Source: Neobacillus thermocopriae (GTDB lineage Bacteria > Bacillota > Bacilli > Bacillales > Cytobacillaceae). From it: a stretch of 64,000 bases of DNA. Made by a program: the position numbers and the translations under genes. Location: assembly GCF_010975035.1 (NCBI RefSeq), contig NZ_JAAIUV010000007.1, positions 62,001 to 126,000 on the forward strand, in the 5' to 3' direction. Positions 1 through 11,600 of the stretch are shown piece after piece (the stretch's first letter is position 1; every line of letters begins with the position of its first letter). Under the pieces are notes generated by a model. The model ran no database searches, had not been told where the DNA came from, and saw only the letters and a program-made list of their open reading frames with translations.

Positions 1-542
1 TTTAAAGTAACACCAATTTCATCCCAGCCGTTTAAGAGCATTTCTTTCGGGTAGGGGGCGATGTCGAATGTGAATTTAAAGCCCTCAGAATCGTAAACAA
101 TTTGATCTTCGAGATTTATTGTTAAAGTATAGCCTTCGGTTTCAGCTTTTTTCATAATGGTTTGAACTTGTTCCTCGGTGGCTTGGATGGCAAGAATTCC
201 GTTTTTCACCGTGTTATTTTTAAAAATATCAGCAAAACTAGGGGCAATAATAACCCTAAAGCCGAAGTCTTGAACCGCCCATGGGGCATGCTCACGGGAA
301 GAGCCGCATCCAAAGTTTTCACCGGCCACCAAGATGGATGCACCTTTATATTGAGGCTGATTTAATGGGAAATCAGGATTTGGATTTCCTTCGTCATCAA
401 AACGCCAATTATAAAACAGGAATTGCCCGAAACCGCTTCGTTCAATCCTCTTTAAAAATTGTTTTGGTATGATTTGGTCTGTATCGATATTCGCTCTATT
501 TATTGGGCAGACAATTCCTTGATGAATTCGTAATGGTTCCAT
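1..542 (-). CDS. leuD: 3-isopropylmalate dehydratase small subunit (partial, runs off the window)
   Basis: LeuD pairs with LeuC to isomerise 2-isopropylmalate to 3-isopropylmalate in leucine synthesis (cytoplasm). The reading frame begins MEPLRIHQGIVCPINRANID and includes the family signatures DTDQIIPKQFLK and GCGSSREHAPWA, the substrate-binding swivel-domain motif. About 180 residues are visible and the reading frame is still open at base 1, so only the extreme C-terminus is missing. The ATG is preceded by GGAGG and lies 3 bp after the leuC stop, so the two subunits are co-translated as last genes of the ilv-leu operon. Confidence 0.95.
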   Translation of the reverse strand, partial: MEPLRIHQGIVCPINRANIDTDQIIPKQFLKRIERSGFGQFLFYNWRFDDEGNPNPDFPLNQPQYKGASILVAGENFGCGSSREHAPWAVQDFGFRVIIAPSFADIFKNNTVKNGILAIQATEEQVQTIMKKAETEGYTLTINLEDQIVYDSEGFKFTFDIAPYPKEMLLNGWDEIGVTL

Positions 543-545
543 GAT

Positions 546-1964
546 TTAACCGACCTCCTGTGCTGAGAATGTACGGACATCAACAAAATGACCGGCAATC
601 GCTGCAGCAGCTGCCATTTCTGGGCTCACTAGATGAGTGCGTGCACCTTTCCCTTGACGACCTTCAAAGTTGCGATTAGAAGTAGAAGCACAACGTTCTC
701 CAGAAGGAATGAGATCATCATTCATTCCAAGACACATACTGCAGCCGGCATTGCGCCATTCAAAGCCAGCATCCGTAAAGACCTTATCTAGGCCTTCTTT
801 TTCCGCTGCCATCTTTACACTGAAGGAACCTGGAACGACAATGGCTTTGACAGAAGGATGCACTTTCTTGCCGCGAATGATTTCGGCTGCCTTGCGCAAG
901 TCACTTAGGCGGGAATTCGTACAGGAGCCAATGAACACATGGTCAATTTTGACACTGGATATCGGCTGCCCAGCTTCAAGCCCCATATATTCAAGGGCAC
1001 GTTTGATTTCTTCCCGATCGTTGGCTTTATCCGCGTCTTCAGGATTTGGAACATTTGCCGAGATGGGGATGCACATACCAGGATTAGTTCCCCAGGTTAC
1101 TTGTGGTTCGACTTCCGTTGCATCAATCTCAACTACTGCATCATATTCTGCCCCTTCATCAGTGGCAAGAGATTTCCAGCGGGTAACGGCTTCTTCAAAT
1201 GCTTTTCCTTGGGGAACATGTTTTCTTCCACGCAAATATTCAAACGTTGTTTCATCAGGAGAGATCAGCCCAGCCCGCGCTCCTCCTTCAATGGACATAT
1301 TGCAGACGGTCATCCTCTCATCCATAGACATTTCACGGATCGCTTCTCCGGTATATTCGATGATATACCCTGTCCCAAATTTAACTCCAAATTTTCCAAT
1401 AATCGCAAGGATTAAATCTTTAGCAGTAACACCTTTTCCAAGTTTGCCTTTTACTTTTACATTCATTGTTTTTGGCGGTGCTTGCCAAAGAGTTTGGGTA
1501 GCCAAAACATGTTCCACTTCACTGGTTCCAATTCCGAATGCTAAAGCACCGAAGGCACCGTGCGTGGATGTATGACTGTCACCACAGACAATCGTTTTTC
1601 CTGGTTGGGTTAGACCAAGTTCCGGACCAATGACATGAACGATCCCGTTATCTGGGTGATGGATGTGAGCTAAAGGAATGCCAAATTCCTCGCAGTTTTG
1701 CTGTAATGTATCGATTTGCTTTTTTGAAATAGGATCTTCAATCACTAGTCTTTGTCGAGTTGGAACATTATGGTCCATAGTGGCAAAAGTGAGATCCGGC
1801 CGGCGCACTTTACGTCCATTCATTCGCAGCCCTTCAAAAGCTTGAGGGGAGGTGACTTCATGAACAAGGTGTAAATCAATATAAAGTAAATCCGGTTTTC
1901 CTTCTTCTCGATGGACTACATGTTGTTCCCAAATTTTTTGGATAATATTTTTTGGTCTTTCCAT
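546..1964 (-). CDS. leuC: 3-isopropylmalate dehydratase large subunit
   Basis: Aconitase-family subunit that carries the 4Fe-4S cluster of isopropylmalate isomerase. The three cluster ligands are visible: Cys348 in GSCTNSR, and Cys408 and Cys411 in [23 protein letters not shown] and the N-terminal MDHNVPT active-site segment are also present. An upstream in-frame GTG exists at 1979, but the Shine-Dalgarno GAGGAAG lies between that GTG and the ATG at 1964, so the ATG is chosen, giving 472 residues, the usual length. It is separated from leuB by a hairpin-bearing 108 bp gap and is tightly coupled to leuD. Confidence 0.96.
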   Translation of the reverse strand: MERPKNIIQKIWEQHVVHREEGKPDLLYIDLHLVHEVTSPQAFEGLRMNGRKVRRPDLTFATMDHNVPTRQRLVIEDPISKKQIDTLQQNCEEFGIPLAHIHHPDNGIVHVIGPELGLTQPGKTIVCGDSHTSTHGAFGALAFGIGTSEVEHVLATQTLWQAPPKTMNVKVKGKLGKGVTAKDLILAIIGKFGVKFGTGYIIEYTGEAIREMSMDERMTVCNMSIEGGARAGLISPDETTFEYLRGRKHVPQGKAFEEAVTRWKSLATDEGAEYDAVVEIDATEVEPQVTWGTNPGMCIPISANVPNPEDADKANDREEIKRALEYMGLEAGQPISSVKIDHVFIGSCTNSRLSDLRKAAEIIRGKKVHPSVKAIVVPGSFSVKMAAEKEGLDKVFTDAGFEWRNAGCSMCLGMNDDLIPSGERCASTSNRNFEGRQGKGARTHLVSPEMAAAAAIAGHFVDVRTFSAQEVG

Positions 1965-2028
1965 AGCTTTCTTCCTCACGTTATTAGATTAAAAGTTTGT
2001 TAAAAATAGAATAAATTTAATAGGTTAA

Positions 2029-2060
2029 GGGGAAAACCGCCGATTTCAAGGCGGTTTCCC
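2029..2060 (-). repeat. intercistronic hairpin between leuB and leuC
   Basis: An 11-13 bp GC-rich inverted repeat (GGGAAACCGCC paired with GGCGGTTTTCCC, 8-nt loop) lies just after the leuB stop on the coding strand. No U-run follows it on the minus strand, so it does not look like an intrinsic terminator. It could protect the 3' end of an upstream mRNA fragment. Confidence 0.6.
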
Positions 2061-2072
2061 AATGATTTTTTA

Positions 2073-3179
2073 TTAAAAGTAACAACTTGCGATACATTTT
2101 GAGGCGCTCACAGTTCGGATATAATCAACGATTAACTTTGTCATTTCTGCTGTACCGACTTGGAATCCTCCGGCAATCCGAAGATCAGCCGTATGATATC
2201 CTGCATCTAATACCGACTGAACGGCATCTTCGATAATCTTCGCTTCATCTTCTAATCCAAATGAATAACGAAGCATTAACGCAGCTGATAGAATCATTGC
2301 AGTTGGATTAGCAATACCTTTTCCGGCAATGTCTGGTGCTGAACCGTGAACTGGTTCGTATAGGCCAACTCCAGCTTCGTTCAAGCTAGCTGAAGGGAGC
2401 ATGCCAAGTGATCCAGTTAATACGGAAGCCTCGTCACTTAAGATGTCGCCGAACATGTTCTCCGTTACAATGACATCAAAATGAGAAGGATTTGTGATCA
2501 GTTTCATTGCTGCTGCATCGACTAATAGATGTTCCACAGCGACATCAGGGTACTGGGCTTTTTTCTCTTCAACGATTTCACGCCACATTTTGCTGGACTC
2601 AAGGACATTGGCTTTGTCAACGGAAGTTAGGCGTCCTCGGCGGCCTTGTGCTGCTTGGAATGCTTTGTCTATAATTCTTTCAATTTCTTGACGTGTATAG
2701 CTGAGAGTATCAACCACCACTTGACCATTTTCGCGACGTTCGCTAGGAGATCCGAAGTAAATGCCTCCTGTCAGTTCACGTACAATAAGGAGGTCGCTTC
2801 CACTAACGACTTCTTCCTTTAATGGGGAAGCAGGCAGTAAGTTTTTGAAACCTTTGATTGGTCTTAAGTTTGCATATAAATCAAGGGCCTTACGGATACC
2901 TAGTAGTCCGCGCTCAGGGCGAAGGTGGGAAGGATTATTATCCCATTTTGGTCCGCCAACTGCTCCAAGTAATACCGCATCTGCCTGTTTGCAAGCATCA
3001 ACTGTTGTTTCTGGAAGGGGGGTGCCGTATTGGTCAATGGCTGCTCCTCCAATTTCATGGGTCTCAAAGCTGAAAGAGTGGTTATACTCTTCAGCAATTG
3101 CAGTTAATACTTCCTTGGCAGAATTCATGACTTCCTTGCCAATCCCATCACCGGGTAGTAGAACAATTCGCTTTTTCAT
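2073..3179 (-). CDS. leuB: 3-isopropylmalate dehydrogenase
   Basis: NAD-dependent oxidative decarboxylation of 3-isopropylmalate to 2-oxoisocaproate, the third leucine-specific step. The N-terminus MKKRIVLLPGDGIGKEVM is the nucleotide-fold signature. ELTGGIYFG, the substrate-binding segment around VEHLLVDAAAMKL, the metal-binding region NMFGDILSDEASVL and the NAD-binding GSAPDIAGKGIANP are all present. An earlier in-frame TTG at 3188 overlaps the spacer after the Shine-Dalgarno AAGGAGG, so the ATG at 3179 (9 nt after GGAGG) is the start, giving 368 residues. The C-terminal tail ending SKCIASCYF is slightly longer and more Cys-rich than usual. It sits between leuA and leuC, each intergenic gap carrying a hairpin. 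Confidence 0.96.
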   Translation of the reverse strand: MKKRIVLLPGDGIGKEVMNSAKEVLTAIAEEYNHSFSFETHEIGGAAIDQYGTPLPETTVDACKQADAVLLGAVGGPKWDNNPSHLRPERGLLGIRKALDLYANLRPIKGFKNLLPASPLKEEVVSGSDLLIVRELTGGIYFGSPSERRENGQVVVDTLSYTRQEIERIIDKAFQAAQGRRGRLTSVDKANVLESSKMWREIVEEKKAQYPDVAVEHLLVDAAAMKLITNPSHFDVIVTENMFGDILSDEASVLTGSLGMLPSASLNEAGVGLYEPVHGSAPDIAGKGIANPTAMILSAALMLRYSFGLEDEAKIIEDAVQSVLDAGYHTADLRIAGGFQVGTAEMTKLIVDYIRTVSASKCIASCYF

Positions 3180-3238
3180 TAGAAGCAACCTCCTTATTTT
3201 TAAAAATTCTGATTTTATAAAATGGTAATTGTAGATAT

Positions 3239-3259
3239 GACACCTTTGAAAAAGGTGCC
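3239..3259 (-). repeat. intercistronic hairpin between leuA and leuB
   Basis: GACACCTTT-gaa-AAAGGTGCC forms a compact 8-9 bp hairpin just downstream of the leuA stop. No U-run follows on the coding strand, so it resembles the leuB/leuC intergenic hairpin and is more likely an mRNA processing or stability element than a terminator. Confidence 0.5.
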
Positions 3260-3266
3260 TAGGTTC

Positions 3267-5847
<2,581 letters not shown>

Positions 5848-5855
5848 TTAGTGAT

Positions 5856-6377
5856 TTATTTTAATAGAAAACTAGCTGATAATTCAGTTGTTTGTGGTTG
5901 ATGCCCGCGAAGGAAAGCAGTCAACCCGGTTCTAGCAATTTCTTTAATGCCATAAGGGCGAAGTAAATCTATCAAAGCGTCGATTTTATCTGGTCGACCA
6001 GTAATTTGAATCGCCAAGCTATCCTTGCTTACATCAATAATCAGAGCACGGAATGGATCAATAATACCGTTAATTTCGCTTCGAAGCTGAGGGCTACTTG
6101 CCACCTTGATTAGGGCAAGCTCTCTGGCGACAATGGCTTTATCGGTAATATCGGAAACTTTTAATACATCAATTTGCTTGTTTAATTGTTTTGTAACCTG
6201 TTCAAGTCGCTGGTCATCCTCGACATCTACAACAAGTGTCATTTTGGATACCCCTTCAGTTTCCGCTGCTCCTACTGAGATGCTGGTGATATTAAATTGC
6301 CTTCTTTGTAAAAGACCGGTAACTCGGTTCAAGACACCACTACGATCTTGAACGGTTAAGGAGATGATTCGTTTCAT
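5856..6377 (-). CDS. ilvH: acetolactate synthase regulatory (small) subunit
   Basis: The N-terminal ACT domain ([19 protein letters not shown], residues 1-75) binds valine in characterised IlvH proteins and confers feedback inhibition and activation on the large subunit. The C-terminal ALS_ss domain includes [20 protein letters not shown] and [20 protein letters not shown]. At 173 residues it is the usual long small-subunit type. The ATG overlaps the ilvB stop (ATGA), consistent with one-to-one expression of the two subunits. Confidence 0.96.
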   Translation of the reverse strand: MKRIISLTVQDRSGVLNRVTGLLQRRQFNITSISVGAAETEGVSKMTLVVDVEDDQRLEQVTKQLNKQIDVLKVSDITDKAIVARELALIKVASSPQLRSEINGIIDPFRALIIDVSKDSLAIQITGRPDKIDALIDLLRPYGIKEIARTGLTAFLRGHQPQTTELSASFLLK

Positions 6378-8101
6378 TGTGGTTTCACCCCAATCATTTC
6401 ATGAAGCCCTTTTCCCGGAGCAATCATTGGAAAGACTTTTTCCTGTTGAAGGACTCGACAGTCGATAAGAACCGGACCATCATGTGCCATCAGCTCAGGA
6501 AGAGAAGTGATCAACTCTTCTTGATTATCAATTTTTGCCCCTCGGATTCCATAGCTTTCAGCCAGTTTCACGAAATCAGGCTGCGTATGGAGTAGAGACT
6601 CGGAAATACGATTATCGTATAAAAGCTCTTGCCACTGACGAACCATTCCAAGTGCACCATTATTGACGATAATAATCTTGACTGGCAGATTCCTTTCATA
6701 AATGACAGACAGTTCTTGGAGTGTCATTTGGAAACCAGCGTCTCCGACAATAGCTACGACCGTGCTTTCCGGTGAGGCCATTTGCGCTCCAATGGCTGCA
6801 GGGAAGCCGAATCCCATCGTTCCAAGTCCACCTGATGTAATCCAGCGATGCGGTTTATTAAAAGTGTAATATTGAGCGGCCCACATTTGATGCTGACCAA
6901 CATCAGTTGCAACAATGGCATCACCATTGGTCACTTTATGAATAGCTTGAATGAGCCATTGTGGGCTTATGCCACTTGGGTCAAGCTCATACCAAAGAGG
7001 GTAATCATTTTTGTACTGATTTAATTTTTCTCGCCATTTTTCACAATCTGGAGACTTCTCTGCTTCTTTTAAAAGCTCCATTAAGGCTACCTTCGCATCA
7101 GCGACAATTGGAATTTGAGTTGGTACATTTTTTCCAATTTCAGCCGGATCGATATCAATATGTGCTACTTTTGCGAATGGGGCAAAGTGTTTCAAGTTTC
7201 CGGTTAATCGGTCATCGAAACGAGCTCCGAAATTAATTAATAAATCACATTCATATAGAGCCATGTTTGCTGCATACGTTCCATGCATGCCGCCCATTCC
7301 TAAAGAGAGAGGGCTGTCTGCCGGGAAGGATCCTAGTCCGAGTAATGTCGTTACAACTGGTATTTGATGCTTTTCAGCAAAAGCTGTAAGTTCTTTAGAG
7401 GCGTGGCTGTGTAAGACGCCGGCACCAGCTAGAATAACTGGCTTTTTTGCTTTCGGAATAGATTCCGAGAGCTTCTTAATCTGCATCGGATTTGGCTTAT
7501 AAGTTGGCTGATAGCCAGGTAAGTGGATGTTAACATCTTTGACAACTTCTGTAAGGATTTCAGATGAAATATCTTTCGGCACATCGACAACGACTGGACC
7601 TGGTCGTCCCGTGGTAGCAATATGAAAAGCTTCTTTGACGATTCTTGGTAAGTCGGCAACAGATTGTACTTGATAATTATGTTTTGTGATCGGTGTAGTA
7701 ATTGCCATGATATCCGCTTCTTGAAAAGCATCGGTTCCGATTACTGTCCGTGCAACTTGGCCAGTGAATACCACGAGTGGAAGGGAATCCATCATGGCAT
7801 CTGTAATTCCGGTAACCAAGTTCGTTGCTCCAGGTCCTGAAGTTCCAATGACAACACCCGGTTTGCCGGTAATTCGAGCGTATCCTTCTGCAGCATGAAT
7901 CATTCCTTGTTCGTGGCGGAAGAGAACATGCTTGATAGAATTTTTTGCGCGATAGATCGCATCATAAATTGGAAGAACAGCTCCTCCCGGATAACCAAAT
8001 ATTGTATCAACGCCTTCTTCGAGCAACAGTTCAATCAGAAGGTCTGCACCAGTTTTTGGTGCGGTACTGGTTTGGAACTCCAGCTTTGCTTCTACTTTCA
8101 C
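6374..8101 (-). CDS. ilvB: acetolactate synthase catalytic (large) subunit
   Basis: Thiamin-diphosphate enzyme that makes acetolactate from pyruvate, or acetohydroxybutyrate with 2-oxobutyrate. It has the N-terminal PYR domain with Glu64 in [16 protein letters not shown] that activates ThDP, the FAD-binding middle domain, and the C-terminal PP domain with [13 protein letters not shown] followed by NN for the metal/diphosphate. The length is 575 residues. The start codon is GTG at 8101, 9 nt after an AAGGAGGG ribosome binding site. It is the first gene after the T-box leader, so charged isoleucine tRNA levels are expected to set expression of the whole ilvBHC-leuABCD unit. Confidence 0.96.
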   Translation of the reverse strand: MKVEAKLEFQTSTAPKTGADLLIELLLEEGVDTIFGYPGGAVLPIYDAIYRAKNSIKHVLFRHEQGMIHAAEGYARITGKPGVVIGTSGPGATNLVTGITDAMMDSLPLVVFTGQVARTVIGTDAFQEADIMAITTPITKHNYQVQSVADLPRIVKEAFHIATTGRPGPVVVDVPKDISSEILTEVVKDVNIHLPGYQPTYKPNPMQIKKLSESIPKAKKPVILAGAGVLHSHASKELTAFAEKHQIPVVTTLLGLGSFPADSPLSLGMGGMHGTYAANMALYECDLLINFGARFDDRLTGNLKHFAPFAKVAHIDIDPAEIGKNVPTQIPIVADAKVALMELLKEAEKSPDCEKWREKLNQYKNDYPLWYELDPSGISPQWLIQAIHKVTNGDAIVATDVGQHQMWAAQYYTFNKPHRWITSGGLGTMGFGFPAAIGAQMASPESTVVAIVGDAGFQMTLQELSVIYERNLPVKIIIVNNGALGMVRQWQELLYDNRISESLLHTQPDFVKLAESYGIRGAKIDNQEELITSLPELMAHDGPVLIDCRVLQQEKVFPMIAPGKGLHEMIGVKPQ

Positions 8102-8161
8102 GTTGTATTTCCCTCCTTGTGATATTTGAATATTTGAAAAATTTAATGTCTAAAGTCACAT

Positions 8162-8482
8162 TTAAAAAAGGCCACTTCTTCCCAATAAACTGCACTCAAT
8201 CCTCAAACAGCAGTATAATCGGGGAGAAAAGGCCTTTCATTTTCTCGGTACCACCCGGTTCACAGCACCCTCACGAATGCTGCCTCATGAAGCGAAAACA
8301 AAATATCGCTTCTTTTTGTAACAGGTGTTCGTATGTAAACACCCGGTTAAACCTAATAGGTAAACAACCGTTCAGATTAACACTCAGGGATGATGTCAGA
8401 ATAGGTTGTATTACTGGGCTTCCAGCAACCCCAGCTCTCTGTAAATACAAGCTCCTATTCCTTTATTCCCGTCATCGATTTA
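8162..8482 (-). promoter_or_regulatory. T-box riboswitch leader of ilvB, probable isoleucine specifier
   Basis: The T-box core GGGTGGTACCG (complement of 8246-8256) is followed by an intrinsic terminator built from AAAGGCC and GGCCTTTTTT arms (8164-8240). Upstream are the stem I landmarks GATGACGGGAATAAAG, ACAGAGAGC and GGTTGCTGGAAGCC. When GAATAGG pairs with CCTATTC and GGGA with TCCC, the specifier loop contains ATC followed by A (8394-8392), the isoleucine codon. A CTC leucine triplet is not in that position. Specifier assignment is by hand-folding. Confidence 0.9.
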
Positions 8483-8579
8483 TAATTATTTTTTTATCAA
8501 TTGAACTTTTATTGATTAGTACCTTGCTTCACTATATAGAAGGGGGGTGGGGTACTAATGGTTCCCAACATAAAATTTA

Positions 8580-10247
8580 TTAAATCTTCATAACCCCGCC
8601 AGTATTTGCGGAAGTGACCAATTTTGCATATTTAGCTAGGTAGCCGTTTTTAATTTTCGGCTCCGGTTTTACCCAGTTACGGCGCCTTTCGGCAAGTTCC
8701 TCGTCATCAACAAGGAGTTCAATGGAACGAGCCTCTAAATCGATTAAAATTTTGTCGCCATTTTGTACGAAAGCAATTGGTCCACCTTCAGCCGCTTCTG
8801 GTGAAATGTGGCCGATGGATATACCTCTACTTGCTCCTGAGAAACGGCCGTCCGTGATCAGGGCAACTTCTTTATCCAGACCGCGTCCGGCGATGGCCGA
8901 AGTTGGTGCAAGCATTTCTGGCATTCCCGGTCCGCCTTTTGGTCCTTCGTAGCGAATGACAACCACATGTCCTGCTTGAACGGTTCCGTTATTAATGCTT
9001 TCTAGTGCCTCATCTTGGGAATTGAATACAATTGCTTCACCCAAGAACGTTTTAATCGATGGGTCGACTGCACCTACTTTGATGACACTGCCGTCAGGTG
9101 CAATATTTCCATAAAGGATGGAAAGGCCGCCAACGGGACTATAAGGACGATCTTTTGGTCGTATCACGGTTTCATCAAGAATGGTTGCATCTTTTACATT
9201 TTCAGCTAACGTTTTTCCAGTAATGGTTATACAATCTTTATGAAGTGCGCCTTCCACTTTGCAAAGTTCGTTGAGAATCGCACTTACACCACCAGCACGA
9301 TGGACATCCTGCATGGAAATATCGGATGCTGGCATGATTTTGGCTAAATATGGAACCTTTTCAGCGATTTTATTGATATCTCGCAAATCATATTCAATTC
9401 CTGCTTCATGTGCGATAGCTAATGTATGAAGAACGGTATTGGTAGAACCACCCATTGCCATATCTAAGGCAAAGGCATTGTCGAATGCTTCTCTTGTTAA
9501 AATATCTCTAGGTCGAACATCGTTTTTAATTAATTCTATTAAATGTCTAGCCGCCTGACGGATGAGTTCATACCTCTCTTCAGAAGTGGCAACAATGGTT
9601 CCATTGCCTGGAACCGTCATTCCTAGTACTTCCAGTAGACAGTTCATTGAGTTAGCTGTAAACATACCTGAACAGGAGCCACATGTAGGGCATGCATTAC
9701 TTTCAATTTCAAGCAGCTGCTGCTGACTGATTGTACCTTTATGATAAGCACCGACCCCTTCAAAAACAGATGTAAGGGAAAGGGGTTTTCCTGTAGATGA
9801 TACACCAGCTTCCATTGGACCACCTGATACAAATACAGAAGGTACATTAGTTCTGGCTGCTGCCATTAACATTCCTGGTGTGATTTTGTCGCAGTTTGGG
9901 ATGTAAAAAACACCGTCAAACCAGTGAGCATTGATGACCGTTTCAGCACTGTCAGCAATAAGTTCCCGGCTAGGAAGGGAGTAACGCATGCCGATGTGTC
10001 CCATGGCAATTCCGTCATCTACACCAATCGTATTAAATTCAAATGGGACCCCACCAGCTTCACGTATTGCTTCTTTGACAATCTCACCAAAATGATTAAG
10101 GTGTTTATGACCGGGGATAATATCAATGTATGAGTTACAAACTCCGATAAACGGTTTATCCAAATCACTTGTTTTCACCCCGGTTGCGTATAACAAGCTG
10201 CGGTGGGGGGCCCGATCAATCCCCTTTTTAATCATATCGCTTCGCAT
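8580..10247 (-). CDS. ilvD: dihydroxy-acid dehydratase
   Basis: Dehydrates 2,3-dihydroxy acids to 2-oxo acids in valine and isoleucine synthesis, using an Fe-S cluster. Cluster-ligand and active-site segments are present: [18 protein letters not shown] near the N-terminus, [11 protein letters not shown], and [20 protein letters not shown] in the middle. The C-terminal [23 protein letters not shown] motif is intact. The length is 555 residues. The ATG is preceded by AGGAG that overlaps the ilvE stop codon, so ilvE and ilvD form one transcription unit upstream of the T-box leader. Confidence 0.96.
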   Translation of the reverse strand: MRSDMIKKGIDRAPHRSLLYATGVKTSDLDKPFIGVCNSYIDIIPGHKHLNHFGEIVKEAIREAGGVPFEFNTIGVDDGIAMGHIGMRYSLPSRELIADSAETVINAHWFDGVFYIPNCDKITPGMLMAAARTNVPSVFVSGGPMEAGVSSTGKPLSLTSVFEGVGAYHKGTISQQQLLEIESNACPTCGSCSGMFTANSMNCLLEVLGMTVPGNGTIVATSEERYELIRQAARHLIELIKNDVRPRDILTREAFDNAFALDMAMGGSTNTVLHTLAIAHEAGIEYDLRDINKIAEKVPYLAKIMPASDISMQDVHRAGGVSAILNELCKVEGALHKDCITITGKTLAENVKDATILDETVIRPKDRPYSPVGGLSILYGNIAPDGSVIKVGAVDPSIKTFLGEAIVFNSQDEALESINNGTVQAGHVVVIRYEGPKGGPGMPEMLAPTSAIAGRGLDKEVALITDGRFSGASRGISIGHISPEAAEGGPIAFVQNGDKILIDLEARSIELLVDDEELAERRRNWVKPEPKIKNGYLAKYAKLVTSANTGGVMKI

Positions 10248-10258
10248 GTTTCTATCTC

Positions 10259-11170
10259 CTAACTAACGATTGCATGGTTTACTTTTTCTGGGTAACAAGC
10301 TACACCATCTGTTGTGACTAACTTTCTAAATTCTTTTAAAAGCTCATTTGTAACTTTTCCTGGTTTGCCATTGCCGATTTGCCGTCCATCTACATCAATG
10401 ACCGCAATGACTTCAACCGCCGTTCCTGTTAAAAATACTTCATCAGCCACATAGACATCATGTCTTCCAAAAGGGGTTTCCTGTACTTCATAACCCTTCG
10501 CTCGAGCAACATCAATAATGGCGTTACGGGTAATTCCTTCTAATGCTCCCAAGTAAATAGGCGGTGTTTTAATTACTCCATTTTTTACAATAAAGATATT
10601 GTCTGCTGAACCCTCTGTTACATAGCCCTGGTCATTAAGCATTAAGGCTTCCTGTACCCCGGCTTGATTGGCTTCCAGTTTAACAAGAATATTGTTTAAG
10701 TAATTAAGAGATTTAATTTGTGGGCTCAGTACATCCGGGCGGTTTCTTCTGCTAGCCACGGAAGCAATCTTAATCCCATTTTCATAAAGTTCCTTCGGAT
10801 ACATGGTTAATTCCTCTGCGATAATGATTACGTTAGGATTGGAGCAGGAGGCAGGGTCCAGTCCGAGATTTCCTTTACCGCGGGAAACAACGACTCGAAT
10901 ATAGGCACTTTCGAGTTGATTTTTTCTAACCGTTTCGACGATTAATTGCGTCATTTCTTCCTGTGTGTATGGAATCTTCAACATAATAGATTGAGCTGAT
11001 TCATACAGCCGTTTCAGGTGAGCGTCAAGTCTGAATACGTTGCCGCTATAAACTCGTATGCCCTCAAATACCCCATCACCGTATAAAAATCCATGATCAT
11101 AAACTGAAACCACAGCATCTTCTTTCTTGACGAACTCTCCGCCAAGGAAAATCCATTGACATCCCAACAT
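10259..11170 (-). CDS. ilvE: branched-chain-amino-acid aminotransferase
   Basis: PLP class IV aminotransferase that makes leucine, isoleucine and valine from their oxo acids. [21 protein letters not shown] is the N-terminal family signature. The PLP lysine lies in [15 protein letters not shown], and the [13 protein letters not shown] and [15 protein letters not shown] segments follow. The start is the ATG at 11170 (AAAGGAG upstream), giving 303 residues. The longer frame to 11239 adds an unrelated hydrophobic stretch and has no ribosome binding site. It is the first gene of the ilvE-ilvD unit, under a sigma-A-like promoter with cre and CodY sites upstream. Confidence 0.93.
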   Translation of the reverse strand: MLGCQWIFLGGEFVKKEDAVVSVYDHGFLYGDGVFEGIRVYSGNVFRLDAHLKRLYESAQSIMLKIPYTQEEMTQLIVETVRKNQLESAYIRVVVSRGKGNLGLDPASCSNPNVIIIAEELTMYPKELYENGIKIASVASRRNRPDVLSPQIKSLNYLNNILVKLEANQAGVQEALMLNDQGYVTEGSADNIFIVKNGVIKTPPIYLGALEGITRNAIIDVARAKGYEVQETPFGRHDVYVADEVFLTGTAVEVIAVIDVDGRQIGNGKPGKVTNELLKEFRKLVTTDGVACYPEKVNHAIVS

Positions 11171-11296
11171 AACCACTCCTTTTTTGATAAAACGCTTTAT
11201 ATGAATAAACTTAACTATGAAAAGAAAAGCCTTGCCCATCTCATCAAAATGGTGATATACAAAGGCGTTTTTGAAGTGAATTTCTTATTTTCGATA

Positions 11297-11325
11297 ATCT
11301 TACACCCATTTAGAGACAGGGTCAA
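11297..11325 (-). promoter_or_regulatory. sigma-A-type promoter of ilvE-ilvD
   Basis: On the minus strand, TTGACC (11325-11320) and TAAGAT (11302-11297) are separated by exactly 17 bp. The predicted start is near 11290, about 120 nt upstream of the ilvE ATG. Confidence 0.7.
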
Positions 11326-11361
11326 TATAAAAATCTGATAATTCAAACTAGTTAAAAAAAT

Positions 11362-11375
11362 TGGGAGCGTTTACA
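11362..11375. promoter_or_regulatory. CcpA cre site upstream of ilvE
   Basis: TGGGAGCGTTTACA matches the cre consensus TGNAARCGNWWWCA with one mismatch. Its centre lies about 78 bp upstream of the predicted ilvE transcription start, the kind of position at which CcpA activates rather than represses. Confidence 0.6.
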
Positions 11376-11406
11376 ATATTGGTACAACAAGGAATGGAAG
11401 AAATAT

Positions 11407-11421
11407 ATTTTTTTGAAAATT
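11407..11421. promoter_or_regulatory. CodY-like box upstream of ilvE
   Basis: ATTTTTTTGAAAATT matches 13 of 15 positions of the CodY consensus AATTTTCWGAAAATT and lies between two cre-like sites. CodY control of ilv genes is established in Bacillus. The A/T-rich context raises the chance of a false match. Confidence 0.45.
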
Positions 11422-11438
11422 TTTTAAAAGGGGAAATT

Positions 11439-11452
11439 TGAAAGCGTTTTAA
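11439..11452. promoter_or_regulatory. second cre-like site between amtB and ilvE
   Basis: TGAAAGCGTTTTAA matches the cre consensus with one mismatch at position 13. It is about 64 bp further upstream than the first cre. Confidence 0.5.
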
Positions 11453-11544
11453 TAGAAGGGGTAAGAGAAATTTTTAATTCCAAAATGGTTATTAATGGAA
11501 ATTGGGAAGTGGTTGGAACAGATCTTCATTTATTGCTTATGTAG

Positions 11545-11585
11545 AAAAAATGGCGGCTCCAATAATGATGCCTTTTGGGCCGCCT
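11545..11585 (-). terminator. intrinsic terminator after amtB
   Basis: On the minus strand a GGCGGC...GCCGCC stem is followed by ATTTTTTC, just downstream of the amtB stop. Confidence 0.7.
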
Positions 11586-11600
11586 GAATAAAATGTGTGA

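Noticed and set aside
670-1575. 301-codon plus-strand frame inside leuC
   Set aside because: It is the antisense shadow of a complete, motif-rich leuC and has no ribosome binding site or recognisable domain.
8102-8583. 212-codon plus-strand frame (7945-8583) across the ilvB leader
   Set aside because: It runs antisense through ilvB and the T-box structure and has no domain or ribosome binding site.
11171-11239. N-terminal extension of ilvE
   Set aside because: It adds residues not found in the family, and the true ribosome binding site AAAGGAG lies inside the extension.
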